Assembly: GCA_031550205.1 (NCBI GenBank)
Contig: JAVBOV010000087.1
Location: 1 to 11,701 of the forward strand
Length of the DNA: 11,701 nucleotides
From: JAVBOV01 sp031550205
Lineage (GTDB): Bacteria; Pseudomonadota; Alphaproteobacteria; RF32; CAG-239
Direction of reading: 5' to 3'
In this document: in pieces, positions 1 to 6,282 of the stretch
How positions within the stretch are numbered: the first letter of the stretch is position 1
How the letters are laid out: each line of letters begins with the position of its first letter
Made by a program: the position numbers and the translations under genes
Notes under the pieces: model-generated
Databases searched by the model: none
Told to the model about the DNA's origin: nothing
What the model saw: only the letters and a program-made list of their open reading frames with translations

Positions 1-2339
1 TTGATTACGGTTTCTATGGCGGTTTTGAAGCTGTTGTCTTCCAGTTTTTCAGCCTCAAAAGCAAAGTTGGCGCCAAGTTCATAAAACTTATATAAGCCCT
101 CAAATTTGTTTTGATATACAAAGCTGATGACCGGCACACCAAGGCTGAAAGCGGCAATTGCCAGATGCATTTTGGCGGTTATGATGAAATCTGCAGGTTC
201 AATTAAAGATTTGGCTTCGGTTTCAGTGGTGATGAAATCGGCCAGAAAAACATTTTTCATTTCCAGCTCTTCGGCGGTTTTGGCAATTAAACGAGAAAAA
301 TCAACATCGGAAATTTTGCGTTTAAAATCTCTAATGTCATGGGGAACAACCACCAGGCACACTTTTTCAATGTCTTTAAGGTTAAACAAAACCTTTTTGA
401 TAAAGGCCAGGCGCAAAGCTTCGTCCTGTTTGGGATAAGAAAGGTTTAGGCCGATGATTTTATAACCTTTATCTTTTAGTTTTTTTATCTGAGAAAGCAT
501 TTCAGAGCATTTTTTGCTTAAAGGATATTTGGTGTGGTCAAACAAAAAGGCAATGTCTGAAACTTGGATGAACTTTTTGTTTGCAACGTTTTTTAAACGC
601 TCTAAAGATATGGAATCTCTGACATTAAAAATGATGTTTTTGTTGCAAAACTTGTAGAACCTGGTGATTTTGAATTTGTTGGAGCCGTTATAACTGAAGG
701 CGTTGATTATGGCTTTGCGTCCCATTTTGGCCGCCAAGTTCAAAAGACGAAAGCGGGTTTTTAAGGCGGATTTTCCGTAGCCGCCGTCCATAATATCGGC
801 GCCGATAACAATGAATGTGCCGTAGTTTTTTAAGATTTCCAAAAAGCTGATGTCATATTTTAAGGAGGTTTTTTTAGAATTTAAATAATGGTGAGTTACC
901 TTATAACCGCTGCTTTCAATAACCTCATCATAAAGATTATCTGCTTTTTCAAAGCGGACAATGCCGATTTGGGCATTTTTATATTTTTGTTTAAGCTGCC
1001 CGATTAGCCCAAGCATCATTGCCTGATCGCCGAAAGAGCCAAGGCTGGGCGACGGCGGCAAGATTAAGAAAGAATTTGCGTTTGGCTGAGTTTTTTTAAC
1101 CTCTGACTTTAAGCGGCGGCGTTTGAGCAAATTTTGAACGACCTTTACAGGTTTAAAAAATTTCATGACTATACTTTTCCTTTTTTTAATTTCTTTTTTA
1201 TAAATGTTGGTGAGGTCGGATATATTTTCGGAAGACAATACATAATTTAATGCCGCATTATTAATTGCCAGTTTATTGCTAAAACTTTCAATGTCAAATT
1301 TCTCTTTAAGTTTGGCAACAAGGTTATTTTTTAAACGGTTTTGGCTGCGGGCGTCGATTTTGGGAAACCAGCTTTGGGTGTCATAAAGCGAGCGGATGTC
1401 TTCCTGCTGCAAAGAAATATCAGGACAGTTTTCAAGGAGTTTTTGCCCGGTTTCAGTTCGGGCAATTATTAAAGAGGTGCCGAGTTTGTCTTGAGAGACG
1501 GATTTATCCCAATAATCTGCCAAAGTGATATCCCCTGCTCCTTTATAACACAGAGAGCATTTTAAGCAGCGCTCCTGAGTGCAAAGCTTTTTCATTTGGG
1601 CAAAGCCGAACAGGTCTTTTTTGAAGTCTGTATCGCTGGTGTGGTTTTTGGATTTGGCGCAGACCGAAAAATTAAACCAGCCACCCGTTTTTTCTCTGAA
1701 ATTGAGACTTTGGGCGGGCTCGCCTTTGAGTTGGTATTCAAGATATTTGCGCATGAATTTTAAGGAAAAAACCGCGCCGCAGAGCAAGTCTATGCCGACG
1801 AAGTCCGCTTTCATAAACGGTTTGGCTTTTTTTAAAGAAGCAATGTGGCAAGGCAGGCCGATGATTAAGAATCTGCCTTTGTTATCTCTTAAAATTTCTG
1901 CGGCTTTGGAAAATTCTACCGCCATATATTTGGAGGTGCTGATTTTTTCATTTTCAACCAGCTTAATCTCCGGCTTCAAAACATTTTCCGGGTTGTCTAC
2001 CAGAGAGATGACGCCGTCAAACTCTTTCGCATAATGTTTGAGCAGCGCGCGGCCGATGCCGCCTGATGAGGAGTTTTTGCGAACATTATCATCTTTGGCA
2101 AAGCCGCGGTAAACGGAAAACACATTGCCAAAAACCTCTTTTGGATTAACATCTTCATGACGGCCGGCGCAAACATTAAGACAGCGGCCGCAGCCGGAGC
2201 AGGCGTTGCTGATTTTGGGGCGATAAAAGCCCTCTTCGTCCTCAATTATGCTGATGGCGGATTTGGGGCAGAAGGCCTTGCAAACGCCACAGCCGGCGCA
2301 GAGGTTTTGTTCTACAACCGATTTAACGTTCTCAGCCAT
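1..2339 (-). CDS. FrhB/FdhB-like iron-sulfur protein fused to polysaccharide pyruvyl transferase (3' end outside window)
   Basis: One open frame runs from the ATG at 2339 to the left edge (at least 779 codons, no stop seen when every codon was checked). Residues 14-57 hold two ferredoxin-type clusters (C14/C17/C20/C24 and C47/C50/C53/C57). SSSGG at 90-94, GLPCHIASL at 161-169, a C253-x4-C258-x2-C261-x2-C264 set and LADYW at 273-277 follow, as in the F420 hydrogenase/dehydrogenase beta (FrhB/FdhB) family. After a basic linker (about 380-431), residues from about 432 read as a PF04230 pyruvyl transferase: SFGDQA near 435-440, a VRDSIS segment, SDIAF, and AKMHLAIAAFSLGVPVI around H725. The usual arginine of the (S/R)RxH motif is lysine here. 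The gene overlaps the upstream glycosyltransferase by 8 bp, suggesting translational coupling in a surface-glycan operon. By family, the C-terminal half would add pyruvate to a glycan; the redox role of the N-terminal half is unknown. The substrate cannot be read from sequence. Confidence 0.85.
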   Translation of the reverse strand, partial: MAENVKSVVEQNLCAGCGVCKAFCPKSAISIIEDEEGFYRPKISNACSGCGRCLNVCAGRHEDVNPKEVFGNVFSVYRGFAKDDNVRKNSSSGGIGRALLKHYAKEFDGVISLVDNPENVLKPEIKLVENEKISTSKYMAVEFSKAAEILRDNKGRFLIIGLPCHIASLKKAKPFMKADFVGIDLLCGAVFSLKFMRKYLEYQLKGEPAQSLNFREKTGGWFNFSVCAKSKNHTSDTDFKKDLFGFAQMKKLCTQERCLKCSLCYKGAGDITLADYWDKSVSQDKLGTSLIIARTETGQKLLENCPDISLQQEDIRSLYDTQSWFPKIDARSQNRLKNNLVAKLKEKFDIESFSNKLAINNAALNYVLSSENISDLTNIYKKEIKKRKSIVMKFFKPVKVVQNLLKRRRLKSEVKKTQPNANSFLILPPSPSLGSFGDQAMMLGLIGQLKQKYKNAQIGIVRFEKADNLYDEVIESSGYKVTHHYLNSKKTSLKYDISFLEILKNYGTFIVIGADIMDGGYGKSALKTRFRLLNLAAKMGRKAIINAFSYNGSNKFKITRFYKFCNKNIIFNVRDSISLERLKNVANKKFIQVSDIAFLFDHTKYPLSKKCSEMLSQIKKLKDKGYKIIGLNLSYPKQDEALRLAFIKKVLFNLKDIEKVCLVVVPHDIRDFKRKISDVDFSRLIAKTAEELEMKNVFLADFITTETEAKSLIEPADFIITAKMHLAIAAFSLGVPVISFVYQNKFEGLYKFYELGANFAFEAEKLEDNSFKTAIETVI

Positions 2340-3498
2340 GAAGCGCCTTTTTCAAGTTATTAAGCGAAGAATTAAAGCGCTCCTGCTGCATTGTTTTTAA
2401 CTCTTGGGTCATATTGTTATAAGTCTCTGCGGTCATATTGAGGGCGGCAAGCATTGCCGGAGCAAGTTCATTGTCTTTATACAACACAGAGTTTTCAGAG
2501 TTTAGGAAATATGTTTTGGCATATTCATTATTAATTATGGCCGGGGTTAAAAAGCCCATAATCAACTGGGGTGAACCGGTTGAGAGCTCGCTTAAATAGG
2601 CTCTTTGTTTTTCATTTTTGGGGTCTAAGAGCGGCAGGAAGAAATGGGCTCTTTTCATTTCTTCATACATTTTGTCATAATCAAGATTGTATCTGATATT
2701 TAAGTATTGGCTGGTTGATTTTGGAACATTTTTAATTTTGCGGCGGGAAATTACAGTGAGCTTAAACGGAATTTCAGACTTGGCGGCCAGATTGGCAATG
2801 GAATCTATCATTAATTGAGAGTTGCGCTTTTTGGGGTCAATCAGTCCGACCATAATGAAATTAACCGGGTGGTTTTTAATGTCTGCGGGTTTGTTTTGCC
2901 CAAAATAATGGGGGTTGATTTCCCAGAGGTTTTTATCGTTGTTAAAATTGCGCAGAACGAACAACTTTTTGTCGTCATAAAGCTTTTTGATTTCTTTTTT
3001 TCTTAAGTGCTCTTTGGAGTGAAGAACGGCAAAAAGCTTGGAATATGCGTCATTTGGAATATATCTGGTGACCGGGCCGTGCATGCCGTCAACCGAGGTG
3101 AACAGAATGTATTTATAAAACTTTGATTTGGCGTCGTGCAGAATTTTTTTATAAAAAACCTCATCAACAGCATAGGCTCTGATTTTTTTGAGTTGTTCTT
3201 GGGGCAGAAACTTGGTCTTCATTAAGGCCGGAACAGACACAACATCTACATTAAAGCCGAGCTTTAAGAAATATTCCGCGTAACCGGGCATTACCTCGCC
3301 ATGAAAGTCATTTGGTTCCAAGATAAGCACGGAGTTTTCTAAAACCGGGTCGTTTTTGAACCTTTTAAGGTTGGCAAAAGAACAAAAAGAAACCGTTATT
3401 CTGGAATGATGGCGGATAAACTCTTTTCTTTTTTCTTTGTTCCAGATAAAAAACGGGCAGATAATTTTCATTAGGAGCTGCAGAATTCTTCTTTGCAT
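2332..3498 (-). CDS. probable GT-B fold glycosyltransferase
   Basis: 388 residues. Two Rossmann-like halves are suggested: an N-terminal one starting with the strand SVLILEPNDFHGE (56-68) and the helix PGYAEYFLKLGFNVDVV, and a C-terminal one starting at VNFIMVGLIDPKKRN (212-226). The end, FLNSENSVLYKDNELAPAML (331-350), resembles the donor-binding region of GT4-like enzymes (sugar-nucleotide contact followed by a helix). The N-terminus has a short hydrophobic and basic segment (5-35) that could associate with the membrane. A ribosome-binding site AGAGG (3508-3512) lies 9 bases before the ATG. The stop lies inside the start of the next gene, so the two are probably co-translated. Its partner carries a pyruvyl transferase, so a role in extracellular or cell-surface polysaccharide assembly is inferred. 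I did not recognise a specific family or sugar; the glycosyltransferase call rests on fold-level resemblance and context. Confidence 0.62.
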   Translation of the reverse strand: MQRRILQLLMKIICPFFIWNKEKRKEFIRHHSRITVSFCSFANLKRFKNDPVLENSVLILEPNDFHGEVMPGYAEYFLKLGFNVDVVSVPALMKTKFLPQEQLKKIRAYAVDEVFYKKILHDAKSKFYKYILFTSVDGMHGPVTRYIPNDAYSKLFAVLHSKEHLRKKEIKKLYDDKKLFVLRNFNNDKNLWEINPHYFGQNKPADIKNHPVNFIMVGLIDPKKRNSQLMIDSIANLAAKSEIPFKLTVISRRKIKNVPKSTSQYLNIRYNLDYDKMYEEMKRAHFFLPLLDPKNEKQRAYLSELSTGSPQLIMGFLTPAIINNEYAKTYFLNSENSVLYKDNELAPAMLAALNMTAETYNNMTQELKTMQQERFNSSLNNLKKALHG

Positions 3499-3558
3499 AA
3501 AATTTAACCTCTAAAATATTATATAATATATTATGATAATCGTGTTTAATTTGTCATT

Positions 3559-3596
3559 TGTCAATTGACTTTTTGTTAACCTATAAATAGTATAAT
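3559..3596. promoter_or_regulatory. candidate divergent promoters sharing a -35 palindrome
   Basis: A perfect 10-bp palindrome GTCAATTGAC (3560-3569) puts a TTGACA box on the minus strand (3564 down to 3559) directly against a TTGACT box on the plus strand (3565-3570). At 17 bp spacing the plus -10 would be TAGTAT (3588-3593), overlapping a perfect TATAAT at 3591-3596 (20 bp spacing). At 17 bp the minus -10 would be GATTAT (3541 down to 3536). The two would drive the exported protein at 3623 and the glycosyltransferase at 3498. The region is AT-rich, so -10-like hexamers arise by chance. Confidence 0.4.
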
Positions 3597-3622
3597 GATT
3601 AGGTGATTTTGGGAGAAAAACT

Positions 3623-4048
3623 ATGTTTAAGAAATTTTTGGCAGCCGCAGCGTTGAGTTTTATATTCTCTTCTCAGGCAGTGGCAACGCCTTATGGAGAC
3701 TGTATGGAAAAAGCCACAAAAGTGAGCGAAGACGCCGTTGTGGTCTGCATGAATGATGAAACCAAAAACCTGATGCAGCAGACTAAAACCGAATATGAAG
3801 ATATTTTGAAAAATGAAGATTTTGCAAAGTGGAACAATGGCAACGGCATGCAAAAGGGAAATTTGCGCAATATGTATGACAGCTTTATAGGGTATCGTGA
3901 AAAATATTGCTCTTTGTTTGCTTTGAGCATGGTAAATTATCTGGGCACGGAAAAATATAACAATGCCAAGTGCGTTATGGACATGACCAGAGAGCATTTA
4001 ATTCAAATCAGGCGGTTTATTCAAAACGCCAATTCGACAATTAATTAG
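3623..4048 (+). CDS. exported four-cysteine protein, LprI/DUF1311-like
   Basis: 141 residues. A classical signal peptide is clear: MFKK, then a hydrophobic core (5-16), with probable cleavage after AVA at 20-22, so the mature protein is periplasmic. The mature part has four cysteines (C27, C42, C96, C117). The arrangement CMEKA...VCMNDE, then an amphipathic TEYEDILK, then YDSFIGYREKYC, then KCVMDMTREHLIQIRRF follows the DUF1311/LprI N-terminal pattern (LNxxY, WxxYRdxxC, Cxxx(T/M)xxRxxxL). Some members of that family inhibit lysozyme; others have no known role. Two disulfides are inferred. A GGGAG site at 3611-3615 lies 7 bases before the ATG. It is a single-gene unit, closed by a strong hairpin just downstream. 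The lysozyme-inhibitor function itself is not shown by the sequence. Confidence 0.68.
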   Translation: MFKKFLAAAALSFIFSSQAVATPYGDCMEKATKVSEDAVVVCMNDETKNLMQQTKTEYEDILKNEDFAKWNNGNGMQKGNLRNMYDSFIGYREKYCSLFALSMVNYLGTEKYNNAKCVMDMTREHLIQIRRFIQNANSTIN

Positions 4049-4051
4049 AAT

Positions 4052-5158
4052 TTATTTTAAGGGCAGCTGCAGGATAAAGCAGCTGCCTTTTTTTATGGTT
4101 GATTTAACATCCAGACGGCCGCCGATTAAGTGGGCGATTTTTCTGACGATGGAAAGACCAAGACCTGCACCCTGCCTTTTGTTATCGGCGATTTTAGAGC
4201 TTTGAAAAAAGTCGTCAAAAATATATGGCAGGTCTTTTTCATCTATGCCGCAGCCATTGTCAAAAACCATGATTTTTAAACCGTCTTCATTGCGGCGGCA
4301 GCCGAGAAGTATTTTATTTTTGGTATATTTGTAGGCGTTGGACAAGAAGTTGCGGATGATGCGCTCAATTAAAACAGGGTCGCTGCTGATTTGGTGACTG
4401 CAGTTGACAAAGCGAACATCGAGGCCTTTATTTAACGATATTTCGGCAAATTCAAGATATATGCGGCTGAGCATGTCGCAAAGCATGAATTCTTCTTTGG
4501 CTGCGCTGAAGCCGCCTGATTCAAGCTTGGAAACATCAAGAAAATTATCCAAAAGATTGTTAAGATTATTGCCGGCATATTCAATTTTTTTGGCAATATC
4601 CGTTTGTTTTTCAGTTAAGCCGGAATTAAAAAGATTATAAATTAAAATTTTTAAGGCCTGCATGGGCTGGCGCAAATCGTGGCTGGCCTGAGCCAGGAAA
4701 TAAGACTTTGCCATGTTAAGGTCTTCGGCTTTGTTTTTGGCAGCATTGAGCTCCTGCTGCATGTTTATCATCTCGGTTAAATCTTGAAAAGTGCCGACTA
4801 TTTTTTGCTGATTATCTTCCACGACCAAGCCGGCGTGAAATCTGCAGTGCACTGTTTGCCCGCTTTGTTTGTTTTTTATGCGGATGTTTCCCTCAACGCT
4901 CTGGCGCTGTTTTAAGAGCTTTTGGACGGTTTGTTTATAAAGAGGAAAATCTTCAGGAAGAATGGCTTTTCTGATGGCGGTTATCTTGCGGCTGAGGTTT
5001 TGCGAGCTGAAGCCGAAAAGCTCATACATTTGGCTGGACCAGTGCATTTTTCTGGTTTTTACGGCAAACTCAAAATAACCGAGTTTGCTCAGTTTTTGAG
5101 CCATTTCAAGGCGGGACTGGATGGTTTCCAGTTTTTCAATACAATCTTCTTTTTTCAT
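4052..5158 (-). CDS. soluble PAS-domain sensor histidine kinase
   Basis: 368 residues with no membrane segment, so probably cytosolic. Order: short coiled segment (1-20), PAS/PAC domain (about 20-130, starting KLGYFEF and ending VGTFQDLTEM), coiled linker (130-152), HisKA with H-box ASHDLRQPMQAL (phospho-acceptor H160), then HATPase with N-box FLSNAYKYT (N274), G1 DNGCGI (D300-I305), F-box FDDFF and G2 GAGLGLSIV (330-338). All catalytic boxes are intact. The HDLRQP version of the H-box is common in hybrid kinases that carry a C-terminal receiver, but this protein stops right after the HATPase and no response regulator lies in the window. The signal is unknown; a PAS pocket could hold a ligand, haem or flavin. 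No Shine-Dalgarno sequence is visible before the ATG: the upstream 30 bases are A/T-rich with TATAGT at 5176 down to 5171, so a leaderless or near-leaderless transcript is possible. Convergent with the exported-protein gene; the stops are 3 bp apart. Confidence 0.93.
   Translation of the reverse strand: MKKEDCIEKLETIQSRLEMAQKLSKLGYFEFAVKTRKMHWSSQMYELFGFSSQNLSRKITAIRKAILPEDFPLYKQTVQKLLKQRQSVEGNIRIKNKQSGQTVHCRFHAGLVVEDNQQKIVGTFQDLTEMINMQQELNAAKNKAEDLNMAKSYFLAQASHDLRQPMQALKILIYNLFNSGLTEKQTDIAKKIEYAGNNLNNLLDNFLDVSKLESGGFSAAKEEFMLCDMLSRIYLEFAEISLNKGLDVRFVNCSHQISSDPVLIERIIRNFLSNAYKYTKNKILLGCRRNEDGLKIMVFDNGCGIDEKDLPYIFDDFFQSSKIADNKRQGAGLGLSIVRKIAHLIGGRLDVKSTIKKGSCFILQLPLK
4062..4094 (+). terminator. 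intrinsic terminator of the plus-strand exported-protein gene, inside the antisense kinase gene
   Basis: A perfect 9-bp stem GGCAGCTGC (4062-4070) / GCAGCTGCC (4079-4087), with an 8-base loop, is followed by seven T (4088-4094). It starts 13 bases after the TAG at 4046-4048. On the other strand the same bases encode the last residues of the histidine kinase, so the hairpin doubles as coding sequence. Confidence 0.85.
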
Positions 5159-5266
5159 GCTATATATATAACTATATTAATGTTGATTTAAATAATCTTA
5201 ACAAAAAAGATTTTTTGGTGACAAAATGCATATTTTAATTTATCTATATTATAAATAGAATGAATT

Positions 5267-5270
5267 GGAG
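5267..5270 (+). promoter_or_regulatory. ribosome-binding site that decides the first MlaD start
   Basis: GGAG at 5267-5270 lies 7 bases before the ATG at 5278. The upstream in-frame ATG at 5260 has only A/T-rich sequence before it (TATATT/TATAAA at 5245-5255, more like a -10 box), so 5278 is preferred. The 119-bp divergent gap 5159-5277 also holds a GTGACA box (5218-5223), which could be a -35, but its spacing to TATATT is a poor 21 bp. Confidence 0.6.
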
Positions 5271-5277
5271 TTTCTTA

Positions 5278-5802
5278 ATGGAAGAAAAATATACCAAAGA
5301 AGAAAGCAAGACCATAAAAATCGGCATGTATGTCGGAGCAGTGCTTTTTGCTTTAATGACCTATTTTGCAACGTCTAAAGCCAGAATTGAGCAAAAAGGA
5401 TACGGCGGATATTATCCATTGAAGGCGTCTTTTGGCAGAACCGACGGACTTTTGGTCGGCGACAAGGTGCGTTTGGCCGGAATGGATATCGGCCGCGTAA
5501 CCAACGCCAGGTTTGACAACAAGTTTCATGCCATTTTAACTTTGGAGATAAGCGACAAGGTTAAAATTCCAGACGACAGCAGTGCCTCGATTGTGAGCTC
5601 CGGCATTATGGGACCGAAATATATTGAGATTGAACCGGGCGGAAGCGAAGATTTTTTGCCGGCTGACGGCGAATTTTCCTACACTCAGGACGCCATGGTT
5701 TTAGAAGAGCTTTTAGACAGGATGATCAGCATCGGAAAAGCAAATCGAAGCAAAAACTTTAATAAAAAAATGAATGAATTTGAGCAAAATGTGGATTTAT
5801 AA
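5278..5802 (+). CDS. mlaD: MlaD-like MCE-domain lipid transport protein (first of two)
   Basis: 174 residues from the preferred ATG; an ATG 18 bases earlier would add six residues. A single membrane anchor (about 14-32, IKIGMYVGAVLFALMTYFA) follows a charged cytosolic tail, as in MlaD. The MCE domain occupies about 46-125: LKASFGRTDGLLVGDKVRLAGMDIGRV fits the family pattern (GLxxGdxVrlnGvxVGxV), and IPDDSSASIVSSGIMGPKYIEIEPGG matches its second half. A short helix follows (DAMVLEELLDRMI, 138-150), where MlaD has its C-terminal helix, then a charged tail of about 20 residues. In the Mla system the MlaD hexamer sits on the MlaFEB ABC transporter in the inner membrane and moves phospholipids between the membranes. 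No mlaE, mlaF or mlaC is in the window. It leads an operon with a second MCE gene 12 bp downstream. Confidence 0.85.
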   Translation: MEEKYTKEESKTIKIGMYVGAVLFALMTYFATSKARIEQKGYGGYYPLKASFGRTDGLLVGDKVRLAGMDIGRVTNARFDNKFHAILTLEISDKVKIPDDSSASIVSSGIMGPKYIEIEPGGSEDFLPADGEFSYTQDAMVLEELLDRMISIGKANRSKNFNKKMNEFEQNVDL

Positions 5803-5814
5803 GGAGATAATTTG

Positions 5815-6282
5815 ATGAACAAAAGACCGGTAGAGACAATTATGGGAATCGTGGTGGTGGTGATTGCTGCCTTCTTCTTATATTTTGCTTACAAAGTTTC
5901 TGATTTGCAGGTGGTTCAGGGATATGAGGTTAGCGCCAAATTTTTAAAAGTGGGCGGACTTAACACCGGATCAGATGTGAGAATTAACGGCATTAAGGTG
6001 GGAACGGTGGTTTCTCAATATCTGGATGAAACCGATTATACGGCAAACGTTAAGCTCAGCATTTCTTCAGATATTAAGCTTCCGGATGACAGCACGGCCT
6101 TGATTGTCAGCGACGGCTTGGTCGGCGACAGGTTTGTTAAAATTGAGCCGGGAAAAGCCTCGGAAATGCTTAAAAACGGCGATGAGATTAAAAACACCAA
6201 AGACTTTAAGACAATTGAAGACATGGTTGGCGAAATTATCTTTATGGTAACGGATGATGGTAATGGAAACGGTAAAAAATAA
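5815..6282 (+). CDS. mlaD: MlaD-like MCE-domain lipid transport protein (second of two)
   Basis: 155 residues from ATG 5815; AAGGAG at 5801-5806, overlapping the previous stop codon, lies 8 bases upstream, so the TTG at 5812 is not needed. An N-terminal membrane anchor (about 9-27, IMGIVVVVIAAFFLYFAYK) precedes an MCE domain (38-115): VGGLNTGSDVRINGIKVGTV and LPDDSTALIVSDGLVGDRFVKIEPG are very close to the MlaD consensus. The final FKTIEDMVGEIIFMV (131-145) is the MlaD-type C-terminal helix. This copy looks more canonical in length and C-terminus than its neighbour; the two are clearly related but well diverged. They may form one mixed hexamer or two separate complexes. The 3' end overlaps the start of the DUF2155 gene by about 20 bp, so all three genes are probably one transcript. 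Confidence 0.87.
   Translation: MNKRPVETIMGIVVVVIAAFFLYFAYKVSDLQVVQGYEVSAKFLKVGGLNTGSDVRINGIKVGTVVSQYLDETDYTANVKLSISSDIKLPDDSTALIVSDGLVGDRFVKIEPGKASEMLKNGDEIKNTKDFKTIEDMVGEIIFMVTDDGNGNGKK

Noticed and set aside
1579..2034. A 151-codon plus-strand frame within the fusion gene
   Set aside because: It overlaps the continuous minus-strand frame with conserved cysteines and FrhB motifs; no homology-like features.
1997..2245. An 82-codon alanine-rich minus-strand frame
   Set aside because: It lies in another frame of the same strand as the Fe-S domain, whose cysteine pattern is unambiguous.
3515..3540. Alternating AT run as an origin or DnaA-type unwinding element
   Set aside because: No DnaA boxes or associated origin genes are seen; ordinary AT-rich promoter spacing explains it.
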